Positions 26,199 to 34,484 of a DNA stretch of 64,000 nucleotides are shown here, piece after piece. The translations under genes were made by a program, and so were the position numbers. The stretch is from JAJFIE01 sp964344255 (GTDB taxonomy: Bacteria; Pseudomonadota; Alphaproteobacteria; Rhodospirillales; Casp-alpha2). The DNA is taken from positions 372,001-436,000 of the forward strand of contig CAYFMQ010000001.1 in assembly GCA_964344255.1 (NCBI GenBank), given 5' to 3'. Positions within the stretch are counted from its first letter, which is position 1. Each line of letters opens with the position of its first letter. The notes beneath the pieces were generated by a model. The model had not been told where the DNA came from. It saw only the letters and a list, made by a program, of their open reading frames with translations, and searched no databases.

Positions 26199-27248
26199 AT
26201 GACGGAAAACATTACCCTCAGACGCATTGTTTACGACACGCTGGAAGCCGGCCGGACGGATACCCGCCTGGAAAAATTCGCCGATTTGTCCCTGATGGCC
26301 TTGATCGCGCTCAATGTGGTCGCCGTGATCATGGAATCCGTGCCTGCCTATCACGAAACCTACGGTGACGAGTTCTACGCCTTCGAGGTATTTTCCGTCA
26401 TCGTTTTCACCATTGAATATTTCCTGCGCGTGTGGTCCACGCCGGAGCACAAGGCCGTCAAATACCAGCATCCTGTCTACGGGCGCATCCGGTACATGCT
26501 GACGCCCATGGCGTTGCTTGACCTGATCGTGATCCTGCCTTTCTACCTGTCATTCTTCTTCGTTCTTGATTTGCGGGTGCTCAGGGTTCTGCGGTTGTTC
26601 AGGGTCTTCAGGCTGTCGCGGTATTCCTCCGCCATGGTCCTGCTCAGCCAGGTCTTGCGCGAAGAGGCCGCCAACATCTCAGCCGCCCTGTTTGTGCTGA
26701 TGATGCTCATCATTCTCGCCGCCAGCGTGACCTTCCTGGCCGAACAAGACGTCCAGCCTGAAGCCTTCGGATCCATTCCGGCAGCACTCTGGTGGGCGAT
26801 CATCACCATGACCACTATCGGGTACGGCGACGTGGTCCCCATGACCACCGTTGGCAAGGTTTGCGGGGCCCTAATCGGTATCGTCAGCGTCGGCATGGTC
26901 GCCCTGCCCGCCGGCATCCTGGCGTCCGGCTTCAACGAGGCCCTGCACCAACGCCGCAAGGCCTTTGAGATGATGGTGCAGAACGCCCTGGCAGACGGTT
27001 CCATGAGTGACGAGGAATGGGACCAGATTCTGGATCAGCGCCTGAAGCTGGGCATCAGCGAATCTGAAGCCGCCAGCATCGTCCGCGCCACCCGGCACCA
27101 TTCCCAGGTCCGGCTCGGTATTTGCCCCCATTGTCATCAGCCGATCCGCGGCCAGGCCGAAGCCAAAGGCCCCAAAGACCGGCGCCAGACGGATCAGTCA
27201 AAAACCGATGAGGCGGACGAAGACAAACCTGAAAAAGATTCTCTATAG
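26199..27248 (+). CDS. Voltage-gated potassium channel (Kv/KvLm type)
   Basis: This is a 349-residue six-transmembrane channel. The voltage-sensor S4 helix has regularly spaced arginines (DLRVLRVLRLFRVFRLSRYS, ~residues 122-141). The pore loop has the selectivity filter TMTTIGYGDVVP (~residue 205). The C-terminal ~110 residues are cytoplasmic: a short coiled region, then a CPHCHQP motif (one CxxC pair) and a highly charged Lys/Asp tail. It probably sets membrane potential or K+ leak. It is the last gene of a run starting at 25023 and is followed by a hairpin terminator shared with pckA. Confidence 0.9.
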   Translation: MTENITLRRIVYDTLEAGRTDTRLEKFADLSLMALIALNVVAVIMESVPAYHETYGDEFYAFEVFSVIVFTIEYFLRVWSTPEHKAVKYQHPVYGRIRYMLTPMALLDLIVILPFYLSFFFVLDLRVLRVLRLFRVFRLSRYSSAMVLLSQVLREEAANISAALFVLMMLIILAASVTFLAEQDVQPEAFGSIPAALWWAIITMTTIGYGDVVPMTTVGKVCGALIGIVSVGMVALPAGILASGFNEALHQRRKAFEMMVQNALADGSMSDEEWDQILDQRLKLGISESEAASIVRATRHHSQVRLGICPHCHQPIRGQAEAKGPKDRRQTDQSKTDEADEDKPEKDSL

Positions 27249-27253
27249 AAAAA

Positions 27254-27276
27254 CGCCGCAAGGGCTTCCTGCGGCG
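27254..27276. terminator. Hairpin terminator between the K+ channel gene and pckA
   Basis: CGCCGCA (27254-27260) pairs with TGCGGCG (27270-27276) around a short loop, with A-rich sequence on the left and a CTCTCT tract on the right. It lies between two convergent stops at 27248 and 27304. On the minus strand the hairpin is followed by a T-run, so it is a good terminator for pckA and a weaker one for the channel gene. Confidence 0.65.
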
Positions 27277-27303
27277 CTCTCTGAATTACCTTGCAATTAA
27301 ACC

Positions 27304-28911
27304 TTATGCTGCCGCCCTGATGGCCGCCGCCTTGACGCTGTCCGTCACATGGCTTTCAAATTCAACGAAATTCTTCTCGAACCGCTGGGTCAGGTCACGG
27401 GCCTGGGCGTCATAGGCGCTGGCGTCGGCCCACGTGTTGCGCGGATTGAGAACGTCGCCGGGCACTTCCGGACAGGTTTCGGGAACCAGCACGCCGAAAT
27501 TCGGGTCGGGCCGGAAACCGGCGCTTTCCAGCTTGCCGTCCAGCGCCGCATTCACCACGGCCCGCGTATAGGCGATCTTCATGCGTTCGCCCTCGCCATA
27601 GGCGCCACCGGACCAGCCGGTATTCACCAGCCAGCACTTGGCGCCGTGCTCGGCCATCTTTTCGCCCAGCAGCCTGGCGTAGACCGTTGGGTGCCGCGGC
27701 ATGAACGGCGCACCGAAGCAGGTCGAGAAGGTTGCCGCCGGTTCTTTCAGGCCCCGTTCCGTGCCTGCCACCTTGGCCGTGTAACCGGACAGAAAATGAT
27801 ACATCGCCTGGTCGGACGTGAGCTGGCTGATCGGCGGCAGCACGCCAAAGGCGTCGCAGGTCAACATGATGATATTATTTGGATGTCCCGTACGGCCGGT
27901 CTTGGACGCATTGGGTATCTGCGACATGTCGTAGGAGACCCGGCCGTTCTCGCTGTATGTGGTATCGAAGAAATCCAGTTCCCGGGTTTCATCGTCCATC
28001 ATGACGTTTTCAATGATGGAACCGAAGGTGCGCGTGGTCTGGAAAATTTCAGGCTCGGCTTCTTGCGTCAGGTTGATGGTCTTGGCGTAACAGCCGCCTT
28101 CGAAATTGAACACGCCGTCCGGGCCCCAGCCATGCTCGTCATCACCGATCAGGGTTCGCGAGGAATCCGCTGAAAGGGTCGTCTTGCCGGTGCCGGAAAG
28201 GCCGAAAAAGATAGCGGAATCACCGTCTGCGCCGACATTGGCGGAACAGTGCATGGGCAGAACGTTTTTGGGCGGCAGCAGGAAATTCATCACCGAGAAG
28301 ATGGACTTCTTGATCTCGCCCGCATAGGCCGAACCGCCGACCAGCACCATGCGCTTTGCCAGGTTGACGACAATGAAGGTGCCTGAGGCCGTTCCGTCCG
28401 TTTCGGGGTCAGCCTCAAGACTGGGGGCCTGCAGCACCGTGAACCGGGGCTCGAAATCAGCCAGCTCGCTGTCCGCCGGCTGAACGAACATGTTGCGGGC
28501 AAACAGGTTATGCCAGGCGTTCTCGGTTACCACACGCACCGGCAAACAGTAGGCATCGTCGTTGCCGGCGTAACAGTCCTGGACGAAGACATCACGTCCG
28601 CTCAGGTGTCCCAGCATTTTTTCATAAAGCTGGTCGAAATGTTCGGCTGAAATTGGACGGTTCACATTGCCCCACCAGATTTCATCCCTGGTTTCATCAT
28701 CCTCGACCACGAAACGGTCATTGGGTGAGCGCCCGGTATGTTGTCCGGTCAGGGTGACGAAAGCGCCGCCTCGGGCCAGCCTGCCCTCTTCCCGGGCGAT
28801 GGCCAGTTCATATAATCGAGATGCATCGAGATTCCAAAAAGCGGTCTTGATTCCTTTCAGGCCCTGATTATCCAGCCCGAAAGAACTAACCACGTGTCCA
28901 ACATCCTGCAC
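27304..28911 (-). CDS. pckA: Phosphoenolpyruvate carboxykinase (ATP)
   Basis: PckA converts oxaloacetate and ATP to phosphoenolpyruvate and CO2, the entry to gluconeogenesis. The 535-residue protein has the kinase P-loop GLSGTGKTTLSAD near residue 240. The metal/substrate motif GDDEHGWGPDGVFNFEGGCY follows, as does the oxaloacetate-region LTGQHTGRSPNDRF near the N-terminus. The length is typical for the ATP-dependent family. In several alphaproteobacteria pckA neighbours chvI-chvG; here it lies ~5 kb from them with other operons between. Confidence 0.97.
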   Translation of the reverse strand: MQDVGHVVSSFGLDNQGLKGIKTAFWNLDASRLYELAIAREEGRLARGGAFVTLTGQHTGRSPNDRFVVEDDETRDEIWWGNVNRPISAEHFDQLYEKMLGHLSGRDVFVQDCYAGNDDAYCLPVRVVTENAWHNLFARNMFVQPADSELADFEPRFTVLQAPSLEADPETDGTASGTFIVVNLAKRMVLVGGSAYAGEIKKSIFSVMNFLLPPKNVLPMHCSANVGADGDSAIFFGLSGTGKTTLSADSSRTLIGDDEHGWGPDGVFNFEGGCYAKTINLTQEAEPEIFQTTRTFGSIIENVMMDDETRELDFFDTTYSENGRVSYDMSQIPNASKTGRTGHPNNIIMLTCDAFGVLPPISQLTSDQAMYHFLSGYTAKVAGTERGLKEPAATFSTCFGAPFMPRHPTVYARLLGEKMAEHGAKCWLVNTGWSGGAYGEGERMKIAYTRAVVNAALDGKLESAGFRPDPNFGVLVPETCPEVPGDVLNPRNTWADASAYDAQARDLTQRFEKNFVEFESHVTDSVKAAAIRAAA

Positions 28912-29081
28912 GTTGTGCTCCTGGGTTTATGCCAACTTAAAAGGGACACGTTTCTTATTCGATTTTCGCCCCATACCCTTAAAAAGATAATCAACGTATT
29001 TTACCCCTTCAAGCACTCGTTCATGGCTATATTGGGGCATAGGGATGGATTTTGTGGAAAATTCTGGGGATTTAACCGGCT

Positions 29082-29861
29082 TTAAGCCTGTTTTGTGCGT
29101 GCTTTCTTCGCCAGGGAGGCAAGGGTCTTCCGGCAATCACCAGCGCTTCTGACCGGTTCTTCGAAAGAAAGCCGGGCGAACTGAGCCCCACGTCTGAGGT
29201 CAATTCCCTCAGGATCGATCCCGGTCATCGACCATCCGGCTCCCTTTCGCCCCAGCAAGCCGTTCGCATAAACATCAACGGCATCCGGGTGGTCAGCATT
29301 CATATGTTCGACGACACCCGCCTCACAATCGGCAATAGCGGCGCAAGCGTCCTTGTCCATGAACATAACCCGGCGGGCGGGCAGCCATCTGGCCCGGGCG
29401 AAACCGCCGACCCAGTGGGCGCGCTCGACAGTCATGCGATAGAAGGAGAAATCGCCGAACCCTGCATACATCCTGGCTTGCGGGTGGCGGGCGAGAAAAC
29501 GCTCGGCCAGACGGATATCCTTTACCCTCCTGATTTTCCCCGAAAGAGTGACGCGCGGTCCGGTCTGCGGATTGCCGCGGCGTGACGTTTCTTCAAACAA
29601 CAGCGAGGCTCTCGGGTCGTCGATCAGATTGCGGGTATGATCAGCAAGAGTGGAAAACAGCATCAGCGGACTCGCATCCATGTCGCAGGCGACCGTTACA
29701 AGGGACACGTATGGGAAGCCATCCTTGGACGGTATCGCCGTCGCCAGCGATGCGGAGCGTGATCGGCGTACGATCGCCCGCGCCAGGGAGGCCCCTTCGT
29801 CGGCTGTTTCGGCCATGGCCGCCTCAACGGCTTTGGCGCTGGTTCCCGTTTTCTTTACCAC
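29082..29861 (-). CDS. HugZ-like flavin-binding split-barrel protein with DUF2470 domain
   Basis: This 259-residue protein has an N-terminal pyridoxamine-oxidase-like split barrel (SRSASLATAIPSKDGFPYVS, FEETSRRGNPQTGPRVTLSG). The C-terminal domain has the DUF2470 signature VEHMNADHPDAVDVYA. The same two-domain layout is found in HugZ/HutZ haem-utilisation proteins and in many flavin-dependent reductases. It is the last gene of the five-gene minus-strand operon beginning with the DUF1538 pair, 5 bp after the CBS gene. Whether it acts on haem or serves redox sensing for the transporter is unknown. Confidence 0.8.
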   Translation of the reverse strand: MVKKTGTSAKAVEAAMAETADEGASLARAIVRRSRSASLATAIPSKDGFPYVSLVTVACDMDASPLMLFSTLADHTRNLIDDPRASLLFEETSRRGNPQTGPRVTLSGKIRRVKDIRLAERFLARHPQARMYAGFGDFSFYRMTVERAHWVGGFARARWLPARRVMFMDKDACAAIADCEAGVVEHMNADHPDAVDVYANGLLGRKGAGWSMTGIDPEGIDLRRGAQFARLSFEEPVRSAGDCRKTLASLAKKARTKQA

Positions 29862-29866
29862 AGAAA

Positions 29867-30268
29867 TCAGCCTTCCATGTGCTTCAGGACCATGTCGCGG
29901 ATCGTCACCAGGCCGACCGGCGCGCGCTTGTCGTCGATCACCAGCGCCCTCGACAGCTTGAAACGTACCAGGTGGCGAATGGCGTAGCGAATATCCATGT
30001 CGGCGGGCACGCTCATCACCGGTTTCTGCATGATTTCGTACACGTTCACCCGGTCTGCAGATTTATTGTCCGAAATGACATCCTTGGCCACGTCGTAAAC
30101 CTCGACCAGACCATATTCGTCGTGCTCACCCCGCCGTTCGACAACCAGGGAACTTACATTGTGCTCCTGCATGATGTTGATGGCTTCCGCAACCGTCGCC
30201 ATCCCGGATACGGTATGGACGCCTTTGCTCATAACGTCGCTGACGCTGGTATATTCTTTCTCGCTCAT
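29867..30268 (-). CDS. Two-CBS-domain regulatory protein
   Basis: This 133-residue protein consists of a single Bateman module, two CBS domains that usually bind adenosine nucleotides. The first is around VSDVMSKGVHTVSGMATVAE and the second around IMQKPVMSVPADMDIRYAIR. The second ends in LVIDDKRAPVGLVTIRDMV, a typical CBS strand-helix. It has no enzymatic or DNA-binding domain, so it probably regulates a partner. The ATG overlaps the PII-like stop by 4 bp, strongly suggesting co-expression with the DUF1538 transport proteins. Confidence 0.9.
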   Translation of the reverse strand: MSEKEYTSVSDVMSKGVHTVSGMATVAEAINIMQEHNVSSLVVERRGEHDEYGLVEVYDVAKDVISDNKSADRVNVYEIMQKPVMSVPADMDIRYAIRHLVRFKLSRALVIDDKRAPVGLVTIRDMVLKHMEG

Positions 30269-30615
30269 ATCGCTTCCTCGATTTCCTGTATGATGGCATC
30301 TTTCTGGGTCTTCAGGCCGATGGCATCTTCTATTTCCACCTGGAACACGATGCCGGACCCCGGCTCTTCTTCAAACTTTCCGGCTTCGGCGATTGTTTCC
30401 AGGATTTCCCGCGCCCGGGTTGCTGCGACAATAAACAACAGAAAGTCCCGTTGCGCACTCAATTCCAGCCCGAGGAACGTTTTTTCGGGCTTGAGGCCCT
30501 CTCCCCGCACGCTGGTAATGACCGTGGCGCCGGTAGCGCCGGCTTCACGGGCCGCCGCAACGATGTCGTCTGTCTTTTCGTCGGCAACCAACGCCACAAT
30601 GAGTTTCAGGTTCAT
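30265..30615 (-). CDS. PII-like signalling protein
   Basis: This 116-residue protein has the ferredoxin-like PII pattern. It has an N-terminal strand (MNLKLIVALVADEK), helix, GATGATVITSVRGEG before the T-loop position, and a later strand with RAREILETIAEAGKF. The classical PII T-loop Tyr is not present, so it belongs to the diverged PII-like group that often pairs with membrane transporters and senses nucleotides or bicarbonate. Its stop overlaps the CBS gene start and its own start overlaps the preceding DUF1538 stop by 4 bp. Confidence 0.8.
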   Translation of the reverse strand: MNLKLIVALVADEKTDDIVAAAREAGATGATVITSVRGEGLKPEKTFLGLELSAQRDFLLFIVAATRAREILETIAEAGKFEEEPGSGIVFQVEIEDAIGLKTQKDAIIQEIEEAI

Positions 30616-31451
30616 GATGTTTTTCCTTCGTTCGTTGGTTCTGGTTGAGAATCGGATGTTTTATCCGCCGAACTGTCCTGCCGGCGTTTTTGCAGCATGT
30701 CTGCGATCATGGAATAACCGAGTACGGAAATGATCGGGAACACGCTGGCGAAAGCGATCAGGCCGAAGCCGTCGATCAACGGGCTGCGGCCGGGAATGGT
30801 GGAGGCAAGCCCCAATCCTAAGGCGGCGACGACGGGTACGGTCACCGTCGATGTGGTGACGCCGCCTGAGTCATAGGCGAGCGGGATGATCATGCGGGAT
30901 GCGCGGATGGTCTGGATGATAACGACGACATAGCCCGCCATGATGTAATAGGGCAACGGCGTTCCGGTGACGATCCTGTAAGCGCCCACGGACACCCCCA
31001 CCGCCACGCCCAGCGCCACGGCCAGACGCAAGGCAAAGGCGTTCAGCGAGCCGCCGGAAATCTCCTCGGCCTTCAGGGCAACGGCGATCAGCGACGGCTC
31101 GGCAACGGTGGTCGAAAAGCCGATGGCGAAGGCGAAGACATAGACCCATGTGTAGTCGCGCCAGTTGACGCTGACGGCGTCTTCCGCCGCACCGATGAAC
31201 TCAGGCGCGGTCAGTTGACTCGCCATGGTTTCGCCGATGGGGAACAGGGCCTGTTCGAGCCCCACCAGGAACAGGGTCAAACCGATCAGCACATAAACGA
31301 AACCGATGACGATCCGCTTCAGGTTTGGCGGCGCTCTGCGGATCACGACGATCTGGAAACCCAGCAGGATGGCGACAATGGGCAGCACATCCAGCACGGT
31401 GCCGATGCCGGTGAAGAAAATATGGCTGAGGATATCGAGGACAGCGTTCAT
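30612..31451 (-). CDS. DUF1538 membrane protein, second subunit (UmpB-like)
   Basis: This 279-residue protein has about seven transmembrane segments and is homologous to the gene before it. Shared DUF1538 motifs are FSTTVAEPSLIAVALKAEE and AYDSGGVTTSTVTVPVVAAL. DUF1538 pairs from Halomonas (UmpA/UmpB) have been described as a two-component Na+(Li+,K+)/H+ antiporter, so a heteromeric cation antiporter is the best guess. The C-terminal ~30 residues are charged and cytoplasmic. It starts 1 bp after the preceding DUF1538 stop. Confidence 0.82.
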   Translation of the reverse strand: MNAVLDILSHIFFTGIGTVLDVLPIVAILLGFQIVVIRRAPPNLKRIVIGFVYVLIGLTLFLVGLEQALFPIGETMASQLTAPEFIGAAEDAVSVNWRDYTWVYVFAFAIGFSTTVAEPSLIAVALKAEEISGGSLNAFALRLAVALGVAVGVSVGAYRIVTGTPLPYYIMAGYVVVIIQTIRASRMIIPLAYDSGGVTTSTVTVPVVAALGLGLASTIPGRSPLIDGFGLIAFASVFPIISVLGYSMIADMLQKRRQDSSADKTSDSQPEPTNEGKTS

Positions 31452-31452
31452 G

Positions 31453-32187
31453 TCAGTACACCATCCCGTAGATCATGACGAAAATCATCGGCGTCAGGCT
31501 GGCGAACGCGATCAGGCCGAATCCGTCAAGCATGGGGTTGCGGCCGCGAATGGCGCTGGCGAGACCGACACCCAGGGCGGTCACCAGGGGAACCGTGATC
31601 GTCGACGTGGTAACGCCGCCGGAATCATAGGCGATGCCGACGATTTCATCGGGCGCGAAGGCGGTAATGACAATGACCAGGATATAGCCGCCGATGATCA
31701 TGAAATGCAACGGCCAGCCCTTCAGGATACGGAACACGCCAACCACCAGCGCCACGCCGACGGAAAGCGCCACCGTCATACGCAGGCCGAAGGCGTAATT
31801 CTCCCTCGCCTCTTGCGTATCGGCGATGGCGCCGGCAATACCAGCCACGGTGGCGGCCTCCGCTGCCACGGCGATCAGCGCCGGCTCAGCGACCGTGGTA
31901 CCGAAACCGAGCAGGAAGGCAAATCCCAGCAACGCCACAAGACTGCCCTTGCGGGTCAGCGCATCGGCCATGTTCTCGCCGATGGGAAACAGGCCCATCT
32001 CGAGCCCCTGGATGAACAGGGCCAGACCCAAAATGACGAAAACGAGGCCGACGATCACATCGCCCAGGTTGGGAAAAGGCTGTTGCAGAACGACAATCTG
32101 GAAAAACGCAATAACAAGAACAATAGGCGCCAGGTCTCGAACCGCATCCCGAATAAGCCCCAGGAAACCTTTGAGCGCCTTGCCCAT
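31453..32187 (-). CDS. DUF1538 membrane protein, first subunit (UmpA-like)
   Basis: This 244-residue polytopic inner-membrane protein has the DUF1538 motifs FGTTVAEPALIAVAAEAA and AYDSGGVTTSTITVPLVTAL, almost the same as in its downstream partner. The pair probably arose by duplication and works as a complex. It is the first gene of a tightly packed operon of five: DUF1538, DUF1538, PII-like, CBS, HugZ-like. The promoter should lie in the ~105 bp between it and cbtA. Direct evidence for ion specificity cannot come from the sequence. Confidence 0.82.
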   Translation of the reverse strand: MGKALKGFLGLIRDAVRDLAPIVLVIAFFQIVVLQQPFPNLGDVIVGLVFVILGLALFIQGLEMGLFPIGENMADALTRKGSLVALLGFAFLLGFGTTVAEPALIAVAAEAATVAGIAGAIADTQEARENYAFGLRMTVALSVGVALVVGVFRILKGWPLHFMIIGGYILVIVITAFAPDEIVGIAYDSGGVTTSTITVPLVTALGVGLASAIRGRNPMLDGFGLIAFASLTPMIFVMIYGMVY

Positions 32188-32292
32188 TCAACCCCGCCAG
32201 TTCTATGCGGCGATGGCCCATCCGCCGCGTTTGTCTATACCTTCATACATACACAATAAGCAGGGTTTTTCCAACGCCGGGTATCAAGTACA

Positions 32293-33000
32293 TCATGCCT
32301 CGGCGAAGCGGTCGTAGAAGTACCCCGCCAACGCGCCGAGCACGATCCAGAACAGGCCGACGGTGACCAGCGACGATACGGCGAACTGAGCCGCTAGTTC
32401 GGCGGGAATGTTCAGGTACAGCTCATCCAGCGGCACATGCGGCGCGCCGTATGCATGCGGTGCAACGATGACAAGAATACCGGCAATCCGCCACAGCAGG
32501 TTTCCGGCGAATACCAGCAACGCCAATCCCGCCGCACAGCTAATAGCCGCCGAAATCCACCAGATCTGGCGTGCGTCAAAGTCCGGCGCCATCATGCCCG
32601 GCAATTCCGGCGGCATACCCAACGCCGGCGACATATAGAATGCGGCAAAACCGCCCAGGCCCCACAAGATACCCTCGTTCAGGCCCACATCCCTACCTCT
32701 CAAGGCGAAAACGGCTGTGAGAATAAAGCCGAAGCCAGCACCCATCAGGATGGATGTCAGCAGGGTGAATGCATGGCGCTCGAAACCTTCGTCCGGCATC
32801 CACGCTTCTTCATCGTGAGAATGACCGTCAGTTTCTTCTGCAGCCGAATCATGGGAATGGCCATCCGCTTCCATGCCGCCGCTTTCAAAAACCTCGGCCT
32901 GGATGATCAGGGGCGTAGTGGTGACCATCTGAACGCCCCATAGGAATATTCCCGCCAGCACGCCGGCGGCGAGGGCTGTCAATACAATCCGTCGAAACAT
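32293..33000 (-). CDS. cbtA: Cobalt transporter subunit CbtA
   Basis: This is a 235-residue inner-membrane protein with about five hydrophobic segments. Between the first two is a His/Asp/Glu-rich periplasmic loop (GHSHDSAAEETDGHSHDEEA) suited to divalent metal binding. CbtA with CbtB forms a predicted B12-regulated cobalt uptake system. The conserved YMSPALGMPPELPG segment of CbtA is present (~residue 120). It lies 84 bp downstream of cbtB and is controlled by the same cobalamin riboswitch. Confidence 0.9.
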   Translation of the reverse strand: MFRRIVLTALAAGVLAGIFLWGVQMVTTTPLIIQAEVFESGGMEADGHSHDSAAEETDGHSHDEEAWMPDEGFERHAFTLLTSILMGAGFGFILTAVFALRGRDVGLNEGILWGLGGFAAFYMSPALGMPPELPGMMAPDFDARQIWWISAAISCAAGLALLVFAGNLLWRIAGILVIVAPHAYGAPHVPLDELYLNIPAELAAQFAVSSLVTVGLFWIVLGALAGYFYDRFAEA

Positions 33001-33084
33001 TTTTTAACTTCCTCAAACAAGCATATGCCTAGCATCGGCCAAAAGGCCGATACGTCTGACAAACTTAAGCTTTAACAGGCTGAA

Positions 33085-33270
33085 TTAATGGCAGGGCAAC
33101 GCGAAAGCGTGGCGGCCGTCATGCGCAGCATTGTGGATTTCCGCCGGTTGGGCGAAACCAACGCCCCAGACGACGAAAACGCCGAATACCAGGGCAAACG
33201 CTGCGGGCAGAACCCGTGAGGAAACATCCTGAAGGATGGCGGAGCTGAATTGAGTGGTCTTGGCAGTCAT
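33085..33270 (-). CDS. cbtB: Cobalt transporter subunit CbtB
   Basis: This 61-residue protein has one transmembrane helix (VLPAAFALVFGVFVVWGVGF) and the characteristic CbtB C-terminus NAAHDGRHAFALPCH, whose histidines and cysteine would bind the metal. ATG 33270 gives the normal CbtB length; an in-frame upstream TTG at 33297 would add nine residues. It is the first gene behind the cobalamin riboswitch and precedes cbtA. Confidence 0.9.
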   Translation of the reverse strand: MTAKTTQFSSAILQDVSSRVLPAAFALVFGVFVVWGVGFAQPAEIHNAAHDGRHAFALPCH

Positions 33271-33371
33271 GTGATTCGGTTCCAAACCTAGTGTCAAAAA
33301 CGTGGATCCAATATCACCGCCGTCGGATAGTTCCGGCCCCTGGACACCCCGTCCATCGGGCTGGCGATGAC

Positions 33372-33582
33372 ACCTGGCGGCAGGTCTCCTGGCTCACGGG
33401 TCTTCATTCCATCCCACCTTCCCGGGTTTATGCCGTTTTCCGGCGGCCCAGTGGTTTTTATCGGGCGGAACTCTCCGCTTACAGTTGCGGGGGCAGCCAC
33501 GGTTGGGGATTCCCGATGGGGTCAATCCCTCCCGTGTTCCCTTTTAATCCCCGGGCTTTGTCGCCCTTGGCGGGGAACCGTC
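33372..33582 (-). promoter_or_regulatory. Cobalamin riboswitch controlling cbtB-cbtA
   Basis: Read on the minus strand, the leader contains the hallmarks of the adenosylcobalamin riboswitch in the right order. It has GGGAATCCCC, then CTGCCCCCGCAACTGT (about 33481-33500), and later AAAACCACTGGGC, a near match to the B12-box GCCACTG. It ends with GAGCCAGGAGACCTGCCG (about 33379-33396), a classical closing element. About 100 nt of leader remain before the cbtB start for the expression platform. I did not find a clear intrinsic terminator there, so control may be at translation. Confidence 0.93.
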
Positions 33583-33589
33583 AGGGACG

Positions 33590-33619
33590 ACTATAATCAA
33601 CTATTTTTCGCCCGGTCAA
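33590..33619 (-). promoter_or_regulatory. Predicted sigma70-type promoter for the cbtBA leader
   Basis: On the minus strand TTGACC (33619-33614) and TATAGT (33595-33590) are separated by 18 bp. Transcription would begin near 33582, just at the 5' edge of the cobalamin riboswitch, which supports both calls. Confidence 0.6.
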
Positions 33620-33722
33620 TGCAATCCGTGCAAACAGGACTATATTTCTGCCACAATGCCATGATGAAAAAGGGAAATACCCCTCTGAAGGGCCGTTTTG
33701 ATAGGAATTATGGAGTTTACAT

Positions 33723-34415
33723 ATGGCCAGCCGAATAGCCCTTGTCGATGATGACAGGAACATCCTGACATCCGTTACAATGGCGCTGGAAGCCGAAGGA
33801 TATGACGTCGTCACCTACAAGGACGGCGAGGAGGCCCTTGCCGGGCTAGGCAGCACGCCCGTTGATCTTGCCGTCCTGGACATCAAGATGCCGCGCATGG
33901 ACGGCATGGAACTGCTGAAGCGACTGCGCACCAACAACGAGTTGCCGGTGATTTTCCTGACTTCCAAGGATGACGAAATCGACGAGATGCTGGGCCTTCG
34001 CATGGGCGCGGATGATTACATCACCAAGCCTTTTTCCCAGCGCCTGCTGATTGAACGGATCCGCGCCGTTTTGCGCCGGAAAACGGCGCCTGCGGCCGAG
34101 CCCGAATCCAAGGACGTTTTGCGCCGGGGCGACTTGCTGCTCGACCCTGCCCGCCATCTCTGTACGTGGCAGGGCAAACAGGTCAATCTGACGGTAACGG
34201 AGTTCCTGCTGCTCGAAGCCCTTGCCCGCAGGCCGGGTCATGTGAAAAACAGGGACCAGTTGATTGACGCCGCCTATGGCGAGCATATCTATGTGGATGA
34301 CCGCACGATCGACAGCCATATCAAGCGGTTGCGCCGGAAATTCAAGCAGATCGATGCAGATTTTTCAGAAATTGAAACACTTTATGGCGTAGGATATCGC
34401 TATCGCACGGCTTAA
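33723..34415 (+). CDS. chvI: Response regulator ChvI (OmpR family)
   Basis: This 230-residue regulator has a receiver domain with acidic pocket VDDDRN, phospho-acceptor Asp in LAVLDIKMPRMDGMEL (~residue 52) and Lys in DYITKPFSQ. It also has an OmpR-type winged-helix domain (LTVTEFLLLEALARRPGHVK). The unusual IKMPRMDGMELLKRLR and DDEIDEMLGL segments match ChvI, the acid/envelope-stress regulator of rhizobia and brucellae. It is followed by its kinase chvG and then the HprK/PTS genes, the order known across alphaproteobacteria. A GGAG site precedes ATG 33723. Confidence 0.93.
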   Translation: MASRIALVDDDRNILTSVTMALEAEGYDVVTYKDGEEALAGLGSTPVDLAVLDIKMPRMDGMELLKRLRTNNELPVIFLTSKDDEIDEMLGLRMGADDYITKPFSQRLLIERIRAVLRRKTAPAAEPESKDVLRRGDLLLDPARHLCTWQGKQVNLTVTEFLLLEALARRPGHVKNRDQLIDAAYGEHIYVDDRTIDSHIKRLRRKFKQIDADFSEIETLYGVGYRYRTA

Positions 34416-34484
34416 GGCGGCTCAGGTATGCCGGCGGCTGTTTCAGCGAACGAATAACCGCTTCGACAAAGACAGCAAGGTGTG

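Noticed and set aside
29582..30733. 383-codon plus-strand frame opposite the HugZ/CBS/PII-like genes
   Set aside because: Three well-supported minus-strand genes with overlapping stops/starts occupy it; the plus frame is composition-driven.
31306..32259. 317-codon plus-strand frame opposite the DUF1538 pair
   Set aside because: It is Gln/His/Asp-rich antisense of hydrophobic codons, not a protein pattern.
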